Shown here piece after piece: positions 34,854 to 46,350 of a stretch of 64,000 nt of DNA. The number at the start of each line of letters is the position of its first letter. Position 1 is the first letter of the stretch. A program made the position numbers and the translations under genes. A model generated the notes under the pieces. The model did no database searches, was not told where the DNA came from, and saw only the letters and a program-made list of their open reading frames with translations. The stretch is from Lindgomyces ingoldianus (taxonomy: Eukaryota; Ascomycota; Dothideomycetes; Pleosporales; Lindgomycetaceae), in the NCBI RefSeq assembly GCF_010093535.1, contig NW_022985175.1:496001-560000 (forward strand), given 5' to 3'.

Positions 34854-36031
34854 ATGGCGAAAGCAGAGTCCTCGAAAGCGGGCGCCCGCAACGGTATCAA
34901 GGCAAATCCCAATGTTGTCGGTGGCGCAAACTACGAGCTTCCATGGTCGGTTCTAACATCTACAAGTTCTCCCCTATCAAATCTCTCAATTGACGTTGAC
35001 CAGGGTTGAGAAGTATCGCCCCGTCTTCCTCGATGATGTTGTTGGTAACACCGAAACAATCGAGCGCCTTAAGATCATCGCTAAAGATGGAAATATGCCG
35101 CACGTTATCATCTCCGGGATGCCCGGTATTGGAAAGACAACCTCCATCCTCTGCCTCGCGCGACAACTCCTTGGTGACGCCTACAAAGAAGCCGTACTAG
35201 AGCTCAATGCCTCAGATGAGCGTGGTATCGACGTGGTTAGGAATAGAATAAAAGGCTTTGCACAAAAGAAAGTGACGCTACCGCCAGGAAGACAAAAGCT
35301 CGTAATCCTGGACGAGGCCGACAGCATGACAAGCGGCGCACAGCAGGCGCTCCGAAGAACGATGGAAATCTACAGTGCAACCACACGCTTCGCATTTGCC
35401 TGCAATCAATCCAACAAGATCATCGAGCCCCTCCAATCTCGCTGTGCTATCCTCCGATACGCCCGTCTTACGGACGCACAAGTTGTCCGCCGCATCCTGC
35501 AAATCTGCGAAGCTGAAAAGGTGGAGTATTCGGATGACGGTATCGCTGCGCTTGTATTTTCCGCCGAGGGTGATATGCGACAAGCTATCAACAATCTCCA
35601 ATCGACGCATGCTGGATTCGGTTTCCTAAATGGGGATAATGTTTTCAAAGTGGTGGACAGTCCACATCCAATAAAAGTCCAGGCTATGATAAAGGCATGC
35701 CATGAGTGTAGGGTAGATGATGCGTTAACAGCGCTGAAGGAACTGTGGGGTTTGGGATATTCGTGCCATGATATTATAAGTACCATGTTCAAGGTCACCA
35801 AGACCATCCCAGACTTGAGTGAGCATGCTAAACTGGAGTTTATCAAGGTATGTCTCTCACATTCTAATTGCATCACTCGAATCTAGTGGATAAGTCCTAT
35901 CACAGGAAATCGGATTCACTCACATGCGCATCCTCGAAGGCGTTCAAACCCTCCTTCAGCTCTCTGGATGCATAGCGCGACTGTCAAAGATCAACATGAA
36001 CCCCCAACTTTTTACGGTTCCAACCAAATAA
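34854..36031 (+). CDS. RFC4: Replication factor C small subunit (yeast Rfc4 / human RFC2)
   Basis: AAA+ subunit of the clamp loader that opens PCNA at primer-template junctions. Exons 34854-34945, 35004-35847 and 35906-36031 give 353 residues. The first splice joins YELPW to VEKYRPV, the RFC box that opens the ATPase domain. Walker A is GMPGIGKT at 69-76, Walker B is [10 protein letters not shown], and the SRC motif is in [14 protein letters not shown]; all are present. The collar domain follows ([20 protein letters not shown]), and exon 3 begins [20 protein letters not shown]. This pattern fits the RFC2/Rfc4 branch better than the RFC4/Rfc2 or RFC5/Rfc3 branches; human and yeast numbering differ. 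Intron 1 uses the rare donor GTCGGT. Confidence 0.94.
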
Positions 36032-36940
36032 GGGCCAAGAATAAGATATGATTTGCATGGTCAGCATGGTCTTCGGCGTTAGGTCCTTTTGGTTTTCTAG
36101 AAATGTAGGAGCATTTTTTGGGTGGCATGGAAGACACAGTTGTTCAGTGACATGGGAGTTAGGAGGTGATAAACCCTAAGTTATTGAAGTGTTGCAAGAG
36201 ACAGTCAACAACAACTAAACCTATCCCTTCCATCAGGTGCCTAGCTAATCGTATAACCGTCCCTTTAGCTTTTTGATTTATCCTCAAACATACTAAGACT
36301 GAGACTTCATTGCCCCTTGCCTCTTCTTACTCCGATTCACGTCAAAATTTCTCCCACTATGCAAATGGCCCGCAAGGATATCACCTTATCCCTCATCTTA
36401 GCCATAGATCCAGCTCGATCCCTCCCCCAGCCATTCCCTGCCTACGGCCTTCTAAACTTCATCCTCTCCCGCTTGCGAAAACACTCCTTACCTCGCCTGT
36501 AGCGCTATTGGATGCTCCCGCGAATGCGGCGGCGCGAAATGATACTCATCGCCGACCGACCATCCGGTTTACCCTGCCCAACCCTCTTTCGTCGGCCAAA
36601 CGACCTTCCTTTGAGCTTCAAACCGCTTACAGGGTTTTGCACTCGAGAACGGGGATGATAGTGGGGCCGAGAGCGAGAATGATCTCGTGCAAGGATATGC
36701 CATCCAAGTGTGCGAGACTCTGGTAGTCTAGTCGCCCGTGTAAATTTTGGTCCGCAGATGTCCGCAGAATTAAGTCGCGTCTGAAGTATCTCAACCTACG
36801 ACGCGAGTTAACGTGTTTCCTGCTTAGATACTACTTTCGCATGCCTCCTGAGAACATTGACAATTTCTGGCTCTTTTCCTAACGTGGAGGACGTGCTGAA
36901 TAGTTCTCAATTCCCCGCTATCATTAGCTCAACGGCAGCA
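36032..36940. other. Intergenic region downstream of RFC4
   Basis: A 138-codon ORF at 36310-36726 has no recognisable content or coding signature. The rest is AT-richer, without repeats I can see. Confidence 0.5.
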
Positions 36941-37860
36941 GATGAGCCCTAACCACAAAACTTGCGCCTGCCGTTTGATGAAGCTGCTGCTCTGCTTAAA
37001 AGCAGTACTGGTTACGACTTGAAGCCTGGTCAAAAACAAGCCCTTGAGGACCTATACAACGATCATAACAGTATACTCATTGCGCAGACTAGGTATGGGA
37101 AGACACATGTTATTATAGGGTATTATGCAACACTAGATCCTTAGTTGTGGCCTATTACTCTTATAATAAGTCCTCTAAAGGCAATGGAACAGGGACAGGC
37201 TTGTCCTTAAATAGTTGAGTTGCTGGAGGTGTGAGAGGATCCATCGCACAAAAGTTGGGCCCCCAAGGTAATTAATTGAACACAGGGTTATCTCTGCGAC
37301 CTGTGGTGCGATTTTGCCAAAAGTTATACTAATTAACGCTGAATTAGATAAATTAATTTATTCTAGCGCTAAGCCTCGTAATAAGAGCAACAGAGAGATG
37401 GTAGGTCGCGTTAAAGTCAAGAGAAGGTGGATTTTCCCATACAAACCTGGGCCCCCAAGCTACCAAAAATTACACGGGCGACTTGACCCTCCTGCGGTGA
37501 ACCCCTCACGGCACGTGACCCGGGCCAAAACGGGGGGTTGCTTATTACTAGACTACGAGACTCTGGGATATTGGGACGATACGTATCGATGTTTTCACTG
37601 CTACATCTAGGGCTGGAACTGGCATTGGGGCATACGCACTACGGCCCCCGCAGCGTATTTTTTTCTCCCTCTGCTTCCATCTTCATCAGACAGGAAAATC
37701 GCTAGTGTGGTGTCAGAATCTCATAGTCTCCTTTCGTCCTCTAAAGATCAACTAGACATTTCCAAATTCAATAAATATTGAACAGCATGTGCTGTAGTAT
37801 CATCTGAGACAATGAGTCCATAATTTTGTGCCGCCATGGTTGGTTATTTCCCTTGCTTGA
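36941..37860 (+). pseudogene. Decayed RecQ-like (telomere-linked type) helicase fragment
   Basis: At 36962 the frame reads LPFDEAAALLKSSTGYDLKP then GQKQALEDLYNDHNSILIAQ and TRYGKTHVIIGYYATLDP, a helicase Q-motif/motif I region, with the Walker sequence altered (TRYGKT). A stop follows, then PITLIISPLKAMEQGQACP, the motif Ia region, and further stops. Near 37318 a shifted frame gives PKVILINAELDKL, and near 37590 IDVFTATSRAGTGIGAYA, like the motif of domain 2 that precedes the arginine finger. Stops appear where CAG, CAA or CGA codons would fit, as expected from C-to-T decay (RIP or deamination). It is too short and broken to be active. It may derive from a subtelomeric or mobile helicase gene. 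Confidence 0.6.
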
Positions 37861-38684
37861 AGAAAGCCTAGAATCTCGATTGCTAGAAGTTCGGGCAACG
37901 CAAGGAGGTGAATTTCAACCCATCCTCTCTTACCCTAACAGAGTCTGACAAGAAATTCCAAAGGTGGTCAGCTTGTGTGAACTTCAGCATAAAGACTCTC
38001 AGCCCATGCATCTAAGCACTAGACAGGGCTTAGCATCATTCCAACTGCTCACCAACACATGGCAAGAAGCTTGCAGGCAAGTTCCTTTTCCCAAACATAA
38101 GCGTAAATGCCTCCGGCACGTCGCCATCTAGAAGGTAAGCACAGAACCTAGGTTCTTAAGCAAGTGCAAAACAAAGCGACACTTACTATTTCTTTACCTA
38201 TTCACAAAGTGTAAGTAATAACCAGGAAGAACATCTACACTTTTGAACTTTAGCATACGCTATATAAACACATCAGGCACACAAAGCATGCATACGCACC
38301 CAAACCAAACCAGCTTCATTTATGACACTTTTCAGCGTCTCAAGAATTGTTTACAAGAAAACCGAAAAGCAATCTCAAACTAAACACTCCTGGTGTTAAA
38401 ACAGGGCCGAAGCCTGTCCATCGTCAATCGTACCATAATTCGTTATTGAAAAAAACCCGCCAACGCCAAACAGGAAGAACCAGACCCAAAAAACAGTCTC
38501 AAAATGCGTGCAGAATGCTATCCGCTCGCCATGCCACGCTGAAACAAAATGCTTTTCGCTATGCTCGCTATGCCGCTCGAAAAAAAGAGAAAAGAAAAAG
38601 TGACCCGGTACAATCTACCGATTCCGAGGAACCGTTTGAGTTTCTTCATGCTCTTCGCCCGCTTTATACGCACTTTCAAAATCA
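37861..38684. other. Non-coding region after the helicase relic
   Basis: AT-rich sequence with many stops in all frames. A basic ORF at 38347-38700 lies over the 3' end of the next gene and is not supported. Confidence 0.45.
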
Positions 38685-40071
38685 TCAGAACATTTCATGA
38701 CCGAGGCCTCCATAGCCGTCATCTGCACTCACTGCGGCACGATGTCCCTCCACTCCGTTTGGAATAGATGGAAGTGGCGGTACAGTGACACCGTCTGGGA
38801 CGATGATGACGACTTCCTCCTTGGTGACGGAGGACTTCTTCTTGTTGAGTTTGCGGCCCGAGGACTTGGCACTGACTGTTCGACGGGCTTTCTTGTTGCT
38901 GCTAGTAGCATTAGCGCTGTCGTTGCCATTACCTCTGTGCTTCTTGGAGCTGATGTTCATGCCGAAACCCGCCTTCTTGCTCTTGGTCTCTGCTTCGCTC
39001 TCGTAGTATGATTCGAGGTCACTGTCTGTGGTGACAGGCTTGTAGTCGTGATCGTCGGCGCCGGCAGCCGTGGCCTTGCGCTTCTTTGTGATCTTGCGCT
39101 TTGGGTTGTTCTGGGTATTGGGAGACAACTTAGTCTCAACCAATGCGTGTGGATTCAGTTCACCCTGCGGCCAGAAGTGCCTCGTGTTTGGTTCGGTGAT
39201 GATGCTTGAGTCGTCGAGGCTTTGGTGGAGGATAGAGCGCGATCTCTTGGAGGATCGCTCGCCATTGGTGTTCTCGAGAGCAAGCGTAGTCGTAGAGTGC
39301 GAATACCCGAAACGGTACTGCGATGATGGCGTGAAGCGGCCATTTGGGGTGGTGACATCGAGGGTCGGGACGGGCGGGATGTCGTCGCCGAGGACATCAT
39401 AGAGCTGCTTCCGGGCTTCTTGCAGCTTGATTTCAAGGTTTGAGACTCGTTTCACCAGCACCTTTTGCTTGTGCAGGTCCTTCTTGCTTGGGGACTTCCG
39501 CAGGGCTGGCGAGGGCGCCGGAAGGTCTAGAGACGGGTCTAGGACATCACCACCAGTCTTCTCAGCGGTGCCTGCACTTAGTGTCAATACAAGAGGCTCC
39601 TTGCATCCGCCACAAACCAGGGAGGAACTCACTGCTCTTGCGCGGCTTGATTGGCCGCGTGAAAACTTTGGCGGCGGGCAGGAGGCCCTCTGCCTTGGCC
39701 TTGGCATAGGCCAGTTCCGCCTGCCTTTTCCTCTCGTCCTCCTTCCCCTCCTCCTTCTCCGCACCTCCCGCCTTCCTCTTCCCCAGCACGCTCAATCCCG
39801 ACTCCTTCCAAAAGGAGGACACGGCATGCGAAAATCGCCCGAAGGCACTTTTGGGGGCGGTTGGGGGACCGGCGGGGACAGTAGCAGGGGCAGCTCCTGC
39901 TTTGCCCTGGGTGGGCGGAGCGGAAGCCTCCTCATTGAACTTTGTAATGAGGTCGTCAATTGCTAGCTCCTGCCAGTAGATACTTGGAGGCGGATGAATG
40001 GAGCTTGTGGAGTTCATGGCGGCTTCCTTGAAGCGCGACCCGCGTGGCTCGGTGGCGGTCTGATTTGCCAT
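38685..40071 (-). CDS. Disordered, basic nuclear protein of filamentous fungi
   Basis: Exons 40071-39633 and 39571-38685 (61-base intron, donor GTGAGT) give 441 residues. The start MANQTATEPRGSRFKEAAMN, followed by a short SIYWQELAIDDLITKFNEE helix, resembles fungal proteins annotated as nuclear RNA-binding, an annotation I recall but cannot verify. A coiled-coil-like segment (LVKRVSNLEIKLQEARKQLY) at about 190-215 is followed by an aromatic FTPSSQYRFGYSHSTTTLAL stretch. The rest is rich in Lys, Ser and Asp, with several possible nuclear localisation signals (PKRKITKKRK, NKKKSS). No catalytic domain or classical RNA-binding domain is visible. CACGTG lies about 80 bases upstream. Confidence 0.75.
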
Positions 40072-40360
40072 TGTGGGTAAGGAGAATCAATCGTAGATGC
40101 TCGAAACGGCAAAAAAGCAAGCTCTGCTGGGCGGGGAAGGTGAGATGTTCCACGTGTTAGCCGGCACGTAAGGGAGAAAAGGAAAGCGAGGTTCGCTGCC
40201 AACACGCGAGGTCAACATTCAAAACGCGGTGCCCCGTGCGCCTTGTTACGTCAACAATCACATGCGAAAACAAAATCCTCCCCCCCCCGTTTGAGGGCTT
40301 CAGAGTGCACGCTAAGTTTCTAAACAAGGGTCCAAACCGATGGTCCATGCATTTCTTCTT

Positions 40361-43300
40361 TTATATTCTGCTCTCCGACTCCAGCCATACCACACTTCTC
40401 GGCGATGCCATCTCACCAATGCCTATCGTGCTACTACGCACATCAGGCACCACCATTACACACTCCCCATAGCTCAGATAGTCCGTCTCGCAGTTCAATT
40501 GCTGTCCGAGCTCTTCGCTCTGCCCCTTCTGCTCACCCTTTGGTGCAACCCTTGCTCTGATCTCAACGTTCGGCAACAGCACATTGCCTGGTTTTAGAGG
40601 GATTAAAATTATTGGCAGTTTCTTCTCCTCACCTTCCTTCGCCGTAAATTGTGCCCGCCGCTGCCCTGCCACAAGCCAAACATCAGGGTTTGCCTCAATT
40701 GAATATACAAAGTCCATGGCGTCATCTGATGACTTTAAATTAGCGGCTGCCACGAGGGCAGATGGCCAGCCCCAACGGCGTGTGTGCTTTATGCATAGCT
40801 CCGTGAGAAGTGGTTGACCGACAACAGCAATAGCTGTAGAATGCGACGGTGCCTGCTCCGGAGACTCGAGAAAGAGGGATGCAGTGTGAAGGATGTGGGT
40901 TTGTGGGATAGAGACAGTGATGATAATGCGGCGGGAGGGGTGCGGCGAAGGGGGTACGATTCCTGGCACAGAAGACGTGAGTTTAGGCGTCGTCGAGAGG
41001 AGGATCAACCCATTATTCTGGAATGTGTTAATTAAAGTCAAGTATTTGGAGATAATAGCGTCGTACCTCATGCCAGTTTCGTAGCCACTTTTCAGTATCT
41101 CCCCGAATGATGTGAGGAAGACTATCAATGCATTCAGCCCAGCCCATGTCCTCAAACGTTCCCATGTCAACTTTATCCAGCAGTGCAATTTTCTCATACT
41201 GATGTGGTAGAATACGGTGCTCCAAACGATCTGTGAACGTGGCAATAAGTAGGCGCCCGAGTCTGTGTACCTGGCTGTTTTCAACAGCCGTAGCAAACAG
41301 TTCACATACGCGAGCCAAGACGTCTTCGTTCATGCATCGGTACTCGACTGAAAGTGCCAGGCTTCCGGTATTGGGATTGCGGCTTTGCCTTCGTTTATTT
41401 GGATCCACGGGCTTCTTCGTGATCTTGTATGTGACTGAAAGTGGCTGTTTTGGGAATACAAGGGTAGAGTCCTTGATCCTTTTCGGGACAAATACACCAA
41501 ACTCTTCCGACTCCTCCAGCCCGACATCTAGAATCTCTAGAGGAACGTGGTTAGCTGTCTTTATGTTGAACTTCGAATAGAGTGACTCGTTCTTAAAGTG
41601 GTCGTGTACATTGACATCGAGAGGAAGTTCAATGGGAATGATGAAGGATGAGTAGTACTGAAATTCCCCTTTGTCTGTAAAGTAAACCACTTCGAGTTTG
41701 ATTGAAAGTTCGGGTAGGATTTGCTCGAGCTCGTACGGCACTCGAAAAGTTGCTGTGGTGTCTGGTGCCATACTCGCAATGTCAATGACTCCAGGGTTCG
41801 GCTTATCCTCAATTGTTACTTCGCCTGACGTCACAGTGGTATTCGCGGTACGTAATCTCAAGCCTGCAGAGGCAGACCTGAGCCTGATCTCAGCTCGTTG
41901 CATGTCATTCCAACCACTTCTGCACTCGATCTCGACAGATCGCGGCCGGTCAATGTGGATAAAGTGCGAGAGGTATACCCTAGCTTGGAAAGCTTCTACG
42001 CGTGGGAAGCAAAGAACCCTCGACTTCTTCGCTGCTTTCAGTGAAGTTGCGGACACCGAGGTGGTGATTCCGAGTGGAGTTGTTGCTTCGGCTTTCCTGA
42101 AAGGCTCGTGAATAAATATGATTCGTTTGGCCTCGATAACAATCTTGTCGACCATATATGGACCGGTGGTGTTTACCTAGAACGTTAGCTAGGAACGCAT
42201 ACAGGGCCTCTCAGACATACGTTCGATCCGAGCCAGATCCGGCAAATGCCTTTCTTCAACTTTATGGTACCTGAACTCTCCAACCAGATTTCTTTTCCCT
42301 GTGCCGAAGTTGCGCTAATTAACTGCACTTTGGCCCGTTCGATCTCTATCTCATCTTCTAAAACATGTCGAAATTGGAGTCGTAATTGAAAGCCATCCTT
42401 TTCGTCAAAATGGCGAACGTATGGCTCCACGATAATATCGCCAAAGTACTTCGTCATAGGAACTGTTCTGTCGTATGGGATATGCTCAGAGAACTCGACC
42501 AAATCGCTAAAAACACCGGTGGTGTCCACCTTGTCATCGTTTAGCCACTCTTTTGGCCACTCTTGCATATCAGATGAGCTTCCTCGCTTCAATGAAGAAC
42601 GAAGCGACATGCGATGTGCTGCTGACTTCGCGAGGAGATTGAGGAGAGTCCGCACATACTCATCTTTTCGATTAAGCTTCTTAAGGCACTGTGCATACAT
42701 CTTCAGCATCGTGGTTTCAACGTAGTTCCACCTACTCTCAGAAAACAGTGAAGCCATACGACCAAAGTACATGGCAGCTGCAGCAAAATCGCCAAGCTCA
42801 CTGTTAGATCTGTCAGTGCGAAATTGTACAGGTATGAGAGGGATAGCGTACAATCGAAGAGCAGCTAGATCTCCAAGTATGCCCTCCCCGGACTTAACTT
42901 GTCCTGCAGCCATGTAGTGCTTGACGATCAAGTCGCTTAGTTTCTACCGGGTGGATTAATTGACGCTTTGAAGTCAAGATATTACTGACCTTACCTCGTA
43001 GGATTCTCGGAACTGGTCGATAGACGACACTCCACTGACAAGTTGCGCCGCAGAGAGTCCGACCGTAGGGGAAGTGACAGAATGCGCTTCAAGACCAGCT
43101 ACCCCTCCTTCTTCGTCATTGCTCGTTCTATTTAAATCTACGTCTCTAAAATCCTCTTTCTGAACACGAGATGAGATTATAGCAGCCCAACCAATATTCC
43201 AGCCCATAGATTTACCAACATGCTCAAGGATTCGCCGTTCTACAACATAAAGTTGAGCCCGGGCGGCTGCTAATTCTTGAAGTCCAGACTTGGCTTGGGG

Positions 43301-45294
43301 TACAATAGACTCCTGTGCTGGGACTGGTCTATCTTGGTACTGCCCATCAGCAAACACGACCTGCCCGGTGGAAGTGGGTTGGGCATAAGGTGGATCTGCC
43401 GAAGCGGAGCGACCGTAGTTGAGAGATGTTGAACGTGTGGGATGGATCATGGTCTTTGGTTCGGCAACGCTGACCTTTAGTTCTTCGCTGTGATTCCCAA
43501 ACGAACGCATTTTGCCTGAAGAACTCGTGGCTGCATCTTTTGAGAACTTAGAAATAGGAAGTGATGATGTCGCTGTCTCGTCTAATAGCTGCTGGAGAGC
43601 GGCAAATGTCCAGGATCGCACGAGATTATCCACGAGACGCTTAGGGAAAGTGGTTTCATGAGCAATAGCACTGTATTTATGTCAGTATAAATCGATGCAT
43701 ATCTGATGATCGACCCACCCATTGAGGAGGTCATCTCGCAACAGCCGACTTGCGGAAGTAATGAAATGAATGGCGCGGGAGCAAAGTTCAGCTAAAGAGA
43801 GTAGATCTTCGGAGTTCTCCAAAACTGTGGCATGCTTTGTACCAACATTTACGTCATCGACAGAGCGCTGAAGTACACCCGTGTTTGGTCTTGGTTGTAA
43901 TTTTGCTGCTAGATCAGACCCTGTCGAGCGAGCGTTTCCTAACCGCAAAAGTAGTGACATTTGACGGGCGAATACATAAGACCGAAAATCGAAGATAGAG
44001 ATGTTGTTTGAGAGGATTAAGTCTCGATAGTTCTTCTTCTGCGAGCTGATTGGTTTCTCGTCATGTAGGTGTGCTTGTGGTTCTTTCCGCCCGCCGTCAT
44101 CTTTTTGTGATCGCTTCAATATCTCCGAAGCTCTCTCGTGGATGTCTTCAGAATAGTTGAGAATAGCGCCTCCTTGGGTCTGACCGCCCTCATCAGACTG
44201 ATCACGGACGATGGTATCAAGTCCAATGGAAAGCTCGTCGTATCCAAGAAGCGCATCTTCGACCAGGCCAACACTCTCGAAACCCTTTGCTAGACCTTCT
44301 TTGAGGATGAAAAAGGTGCAAAAGTTCCAGCCGGGTAGGGCGCGCTGTGAATCCTTCTCTCGTATATCCTCTTCGTACTGGCTAACCCGCAAATCAAAGG
44401 AGAGAAGGATCAAGGTTTTGAACTTGACTATTACATCATTCCAGACCTTTTCCTGCTCCTGAGGGCTTTCATTGATCGGTGGGCTCGTGGCGGTTGAGGT
44501 TGATGGCAGCATGTGTGGCGGGACAGCATCTTTCTGTAGTCGCACTTGGGCTACTCGATCCGGAGCGGACTTGGAGGAGATGTTGAAATCCGCGCGGATT
44601 TTCTCAAGAATGGTAGTAGTCCCACGAGTCCATCGCGAGGTTGTGCTTGACTTTTCTTTTTCACCAGTAGCGGCGCCGGAAGATGCGGTTCCCCTAGGCT
44701 GGCTGGCGGCCGGTGTATCTGGAATTACTACATGAAGAATCATCCATTCAAAAGCATCGTGGTTTTCTTGTGTGCTTGACGAGGAACTGCTTTGGGACGG
44801 AGGTGTATGGGTCTTTACCCATTCTCTCAGCTGCTTTCGGGCAGTCGACTTATATGTGTCAGAATCATCGCATCTGAGTAAGTAGATCTTTAAATATGGG
44901 GTTTGGCGGAGACCAGGGATCTGATGTCGTCTCTCCTTTGATGGTGGTCTAATAATCTCAGAGCTTGTCGGTCCTGACATGCGCTGGCTAGAGCTCGTTC
45001 TATGAAGTCCTTCTGGCGGTGCCAGTCCTGGTGAGGTGACACCAGAAATGTGAACTGAGTCTTTGCTCGGCACGAGATCCACATGCAAAGAGTCTATTGA
45101 TCTCAAAGGACGGTTTGGTGATTTCCAGTGTAGGTTTCGAAGGGGCAGACGTAGAGATAATTGTTCCTGTACAAGCGGAAAGAGGCCCGATGGGTCATGA
45201 TATTCGACTGCATATTATGTCAGAATATCTGTAGAAGGTAGTACCTGAATGCGTGAGGGTTACCCGTGACTTTGGAGCTGGATGAACCATCCAT
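40361..45294 (-). CDS. TRS130: TRAPPII complex subunit TRAPPC10/Trs130
   Basis: Large subunit of TRAPPII, the Golgi exchange factor for Rab11/Ypt31. Seven exons: 45294-45264, 45207-43719, 43670-42995, 42943-42852, 42800-42221, 42176-41067 and 41017-40361, giving 1544 residues. The N-terminus shows VEYHDPSGLFPLVQEQLSLR, then LPLRNLHWKSPNRPLRSIDS, the family opening. The middle has FTTFPKRL-type and KLSDLIVKHYMAAGQVKSGE helical-repeat segments, and the C-terminus has Ig-like beta domains ending in CETDYLSYGECVMVVPD. The 51-base intron at 42801-42851 has no stop and is a multiple of three, so retention would add 17 residues in frame; splicing gives the better family fit (LRFELGDFAAAAMYFGR). The gene is divergent from the RTA1-like gene. 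Confidence 0.9.
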
Positions 45295-46350
45295 CACACT
45301 GGAACCAGAGAGGTTTTGCCTAGAAACATCCTTTGCGGCACCCAAGACTGGCGCACCATCTCCAGTCGCGGTCATGAAATGTACGCGCCAGGAAAGTTCA
45401 GGAGAAGGCTACAAATGGGTCACTAGGGCTATGGACGCACTCAGGTGGATGATTTGTTAGCTCTGAAGTGAATGTCGGCACATGGTTAAAATGCCGCTAA
45501 GGGGTTTCAGATTGACTAGTCTCTTCTTAGTCTAGCCTAAGGCCGACATCATGTGCTCGCTTCGAGGAAGGAAGCTATGACCTCACTCCTCCAGCCTCGC
45601 TTTGATGAGCCTCGCTCCTTGAGCTTCACTTCGGTTTAAGATCCATGATTATCTGAACGTGGTCCTCGTCATTGTCGTCGGAGAAACGACCGTCCCGGTG
45701 CTACCATTTCTCGCTGTCTCTTCGTATCCATCGCCTATCAGAGTTGTCCAAGTTCTACCAAAACTCGTGATGGGAGAATCAGCCTTGTGCGGTGCCTTGG
45801 TGGCACCCAAATTTTGCCTTACCGGCAAAGCATGAGGCTCGCATTCGTCGCATTGGCGTTTCTACGACACCATCCGAAGTGTCGTGATGAATCTTTTCCC
45901 ACCCTTTCTTTGATGCTCTGTCTCCTCATAAACCTTAGATTCCTACACAGCCCCTGATCATTTGACTAGGATCCATAATGTTCGCCTCTACTCATTCATT
46001 TTGTGTGATTATCCTTTCTGCTTGTGCGCCTTGCTTCTTGCCCCCTTTCACTATTTAGGTCCGCTATTTGCCCCTCATATTCGTCAGACAAGGCTTGGTC
46101 TCTTAAGCTTCTTACTCTTTACTTTATCTCCACGCCCCTAGAGTTCCTTCCGAGACCCTCTAAAACTTAGGTTCGAAATTTGGCTTTACAGGCCTGTAGT
46201 CAACGCTCGCCGTCCAACCCACTGCAGTCTAGGAGCTGTCGAAGAATATCCAACAAGTCATCGAGCAAGCACATAAAGACTTCAGGTAGATCTATCAGCT
46301 CAATAGATATCCACGACCTACGGATTCCCGGCGAGGATCTGTTCTACACT
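45295..46350. other. Divergent promoter region (TRS130 / RTA1-like gene)
   Basis: About 1.06 kb. The last 300 bases before the RTA1-like gene are pyrimidine-rich, as in fungal promoters. A short ORF at 46180 leads in frame into the RTA1-like gene and is treated as leader. Confidence 0.5.

Noticed and set aside
36310..36726. 138-codon ORF downstream of RFC4
   Set aside because: No recognisable content, start context or intron; Pro/Ser/Arg-rich like translated non-coding DNA.
36918..36960. tRNA-like stretch TTAGCTCAACGGCAG resembling an A box
   Set aside because: No B box (GGTTCRANNCC) or acceptor pairing follows, and the D-loop would be too long.
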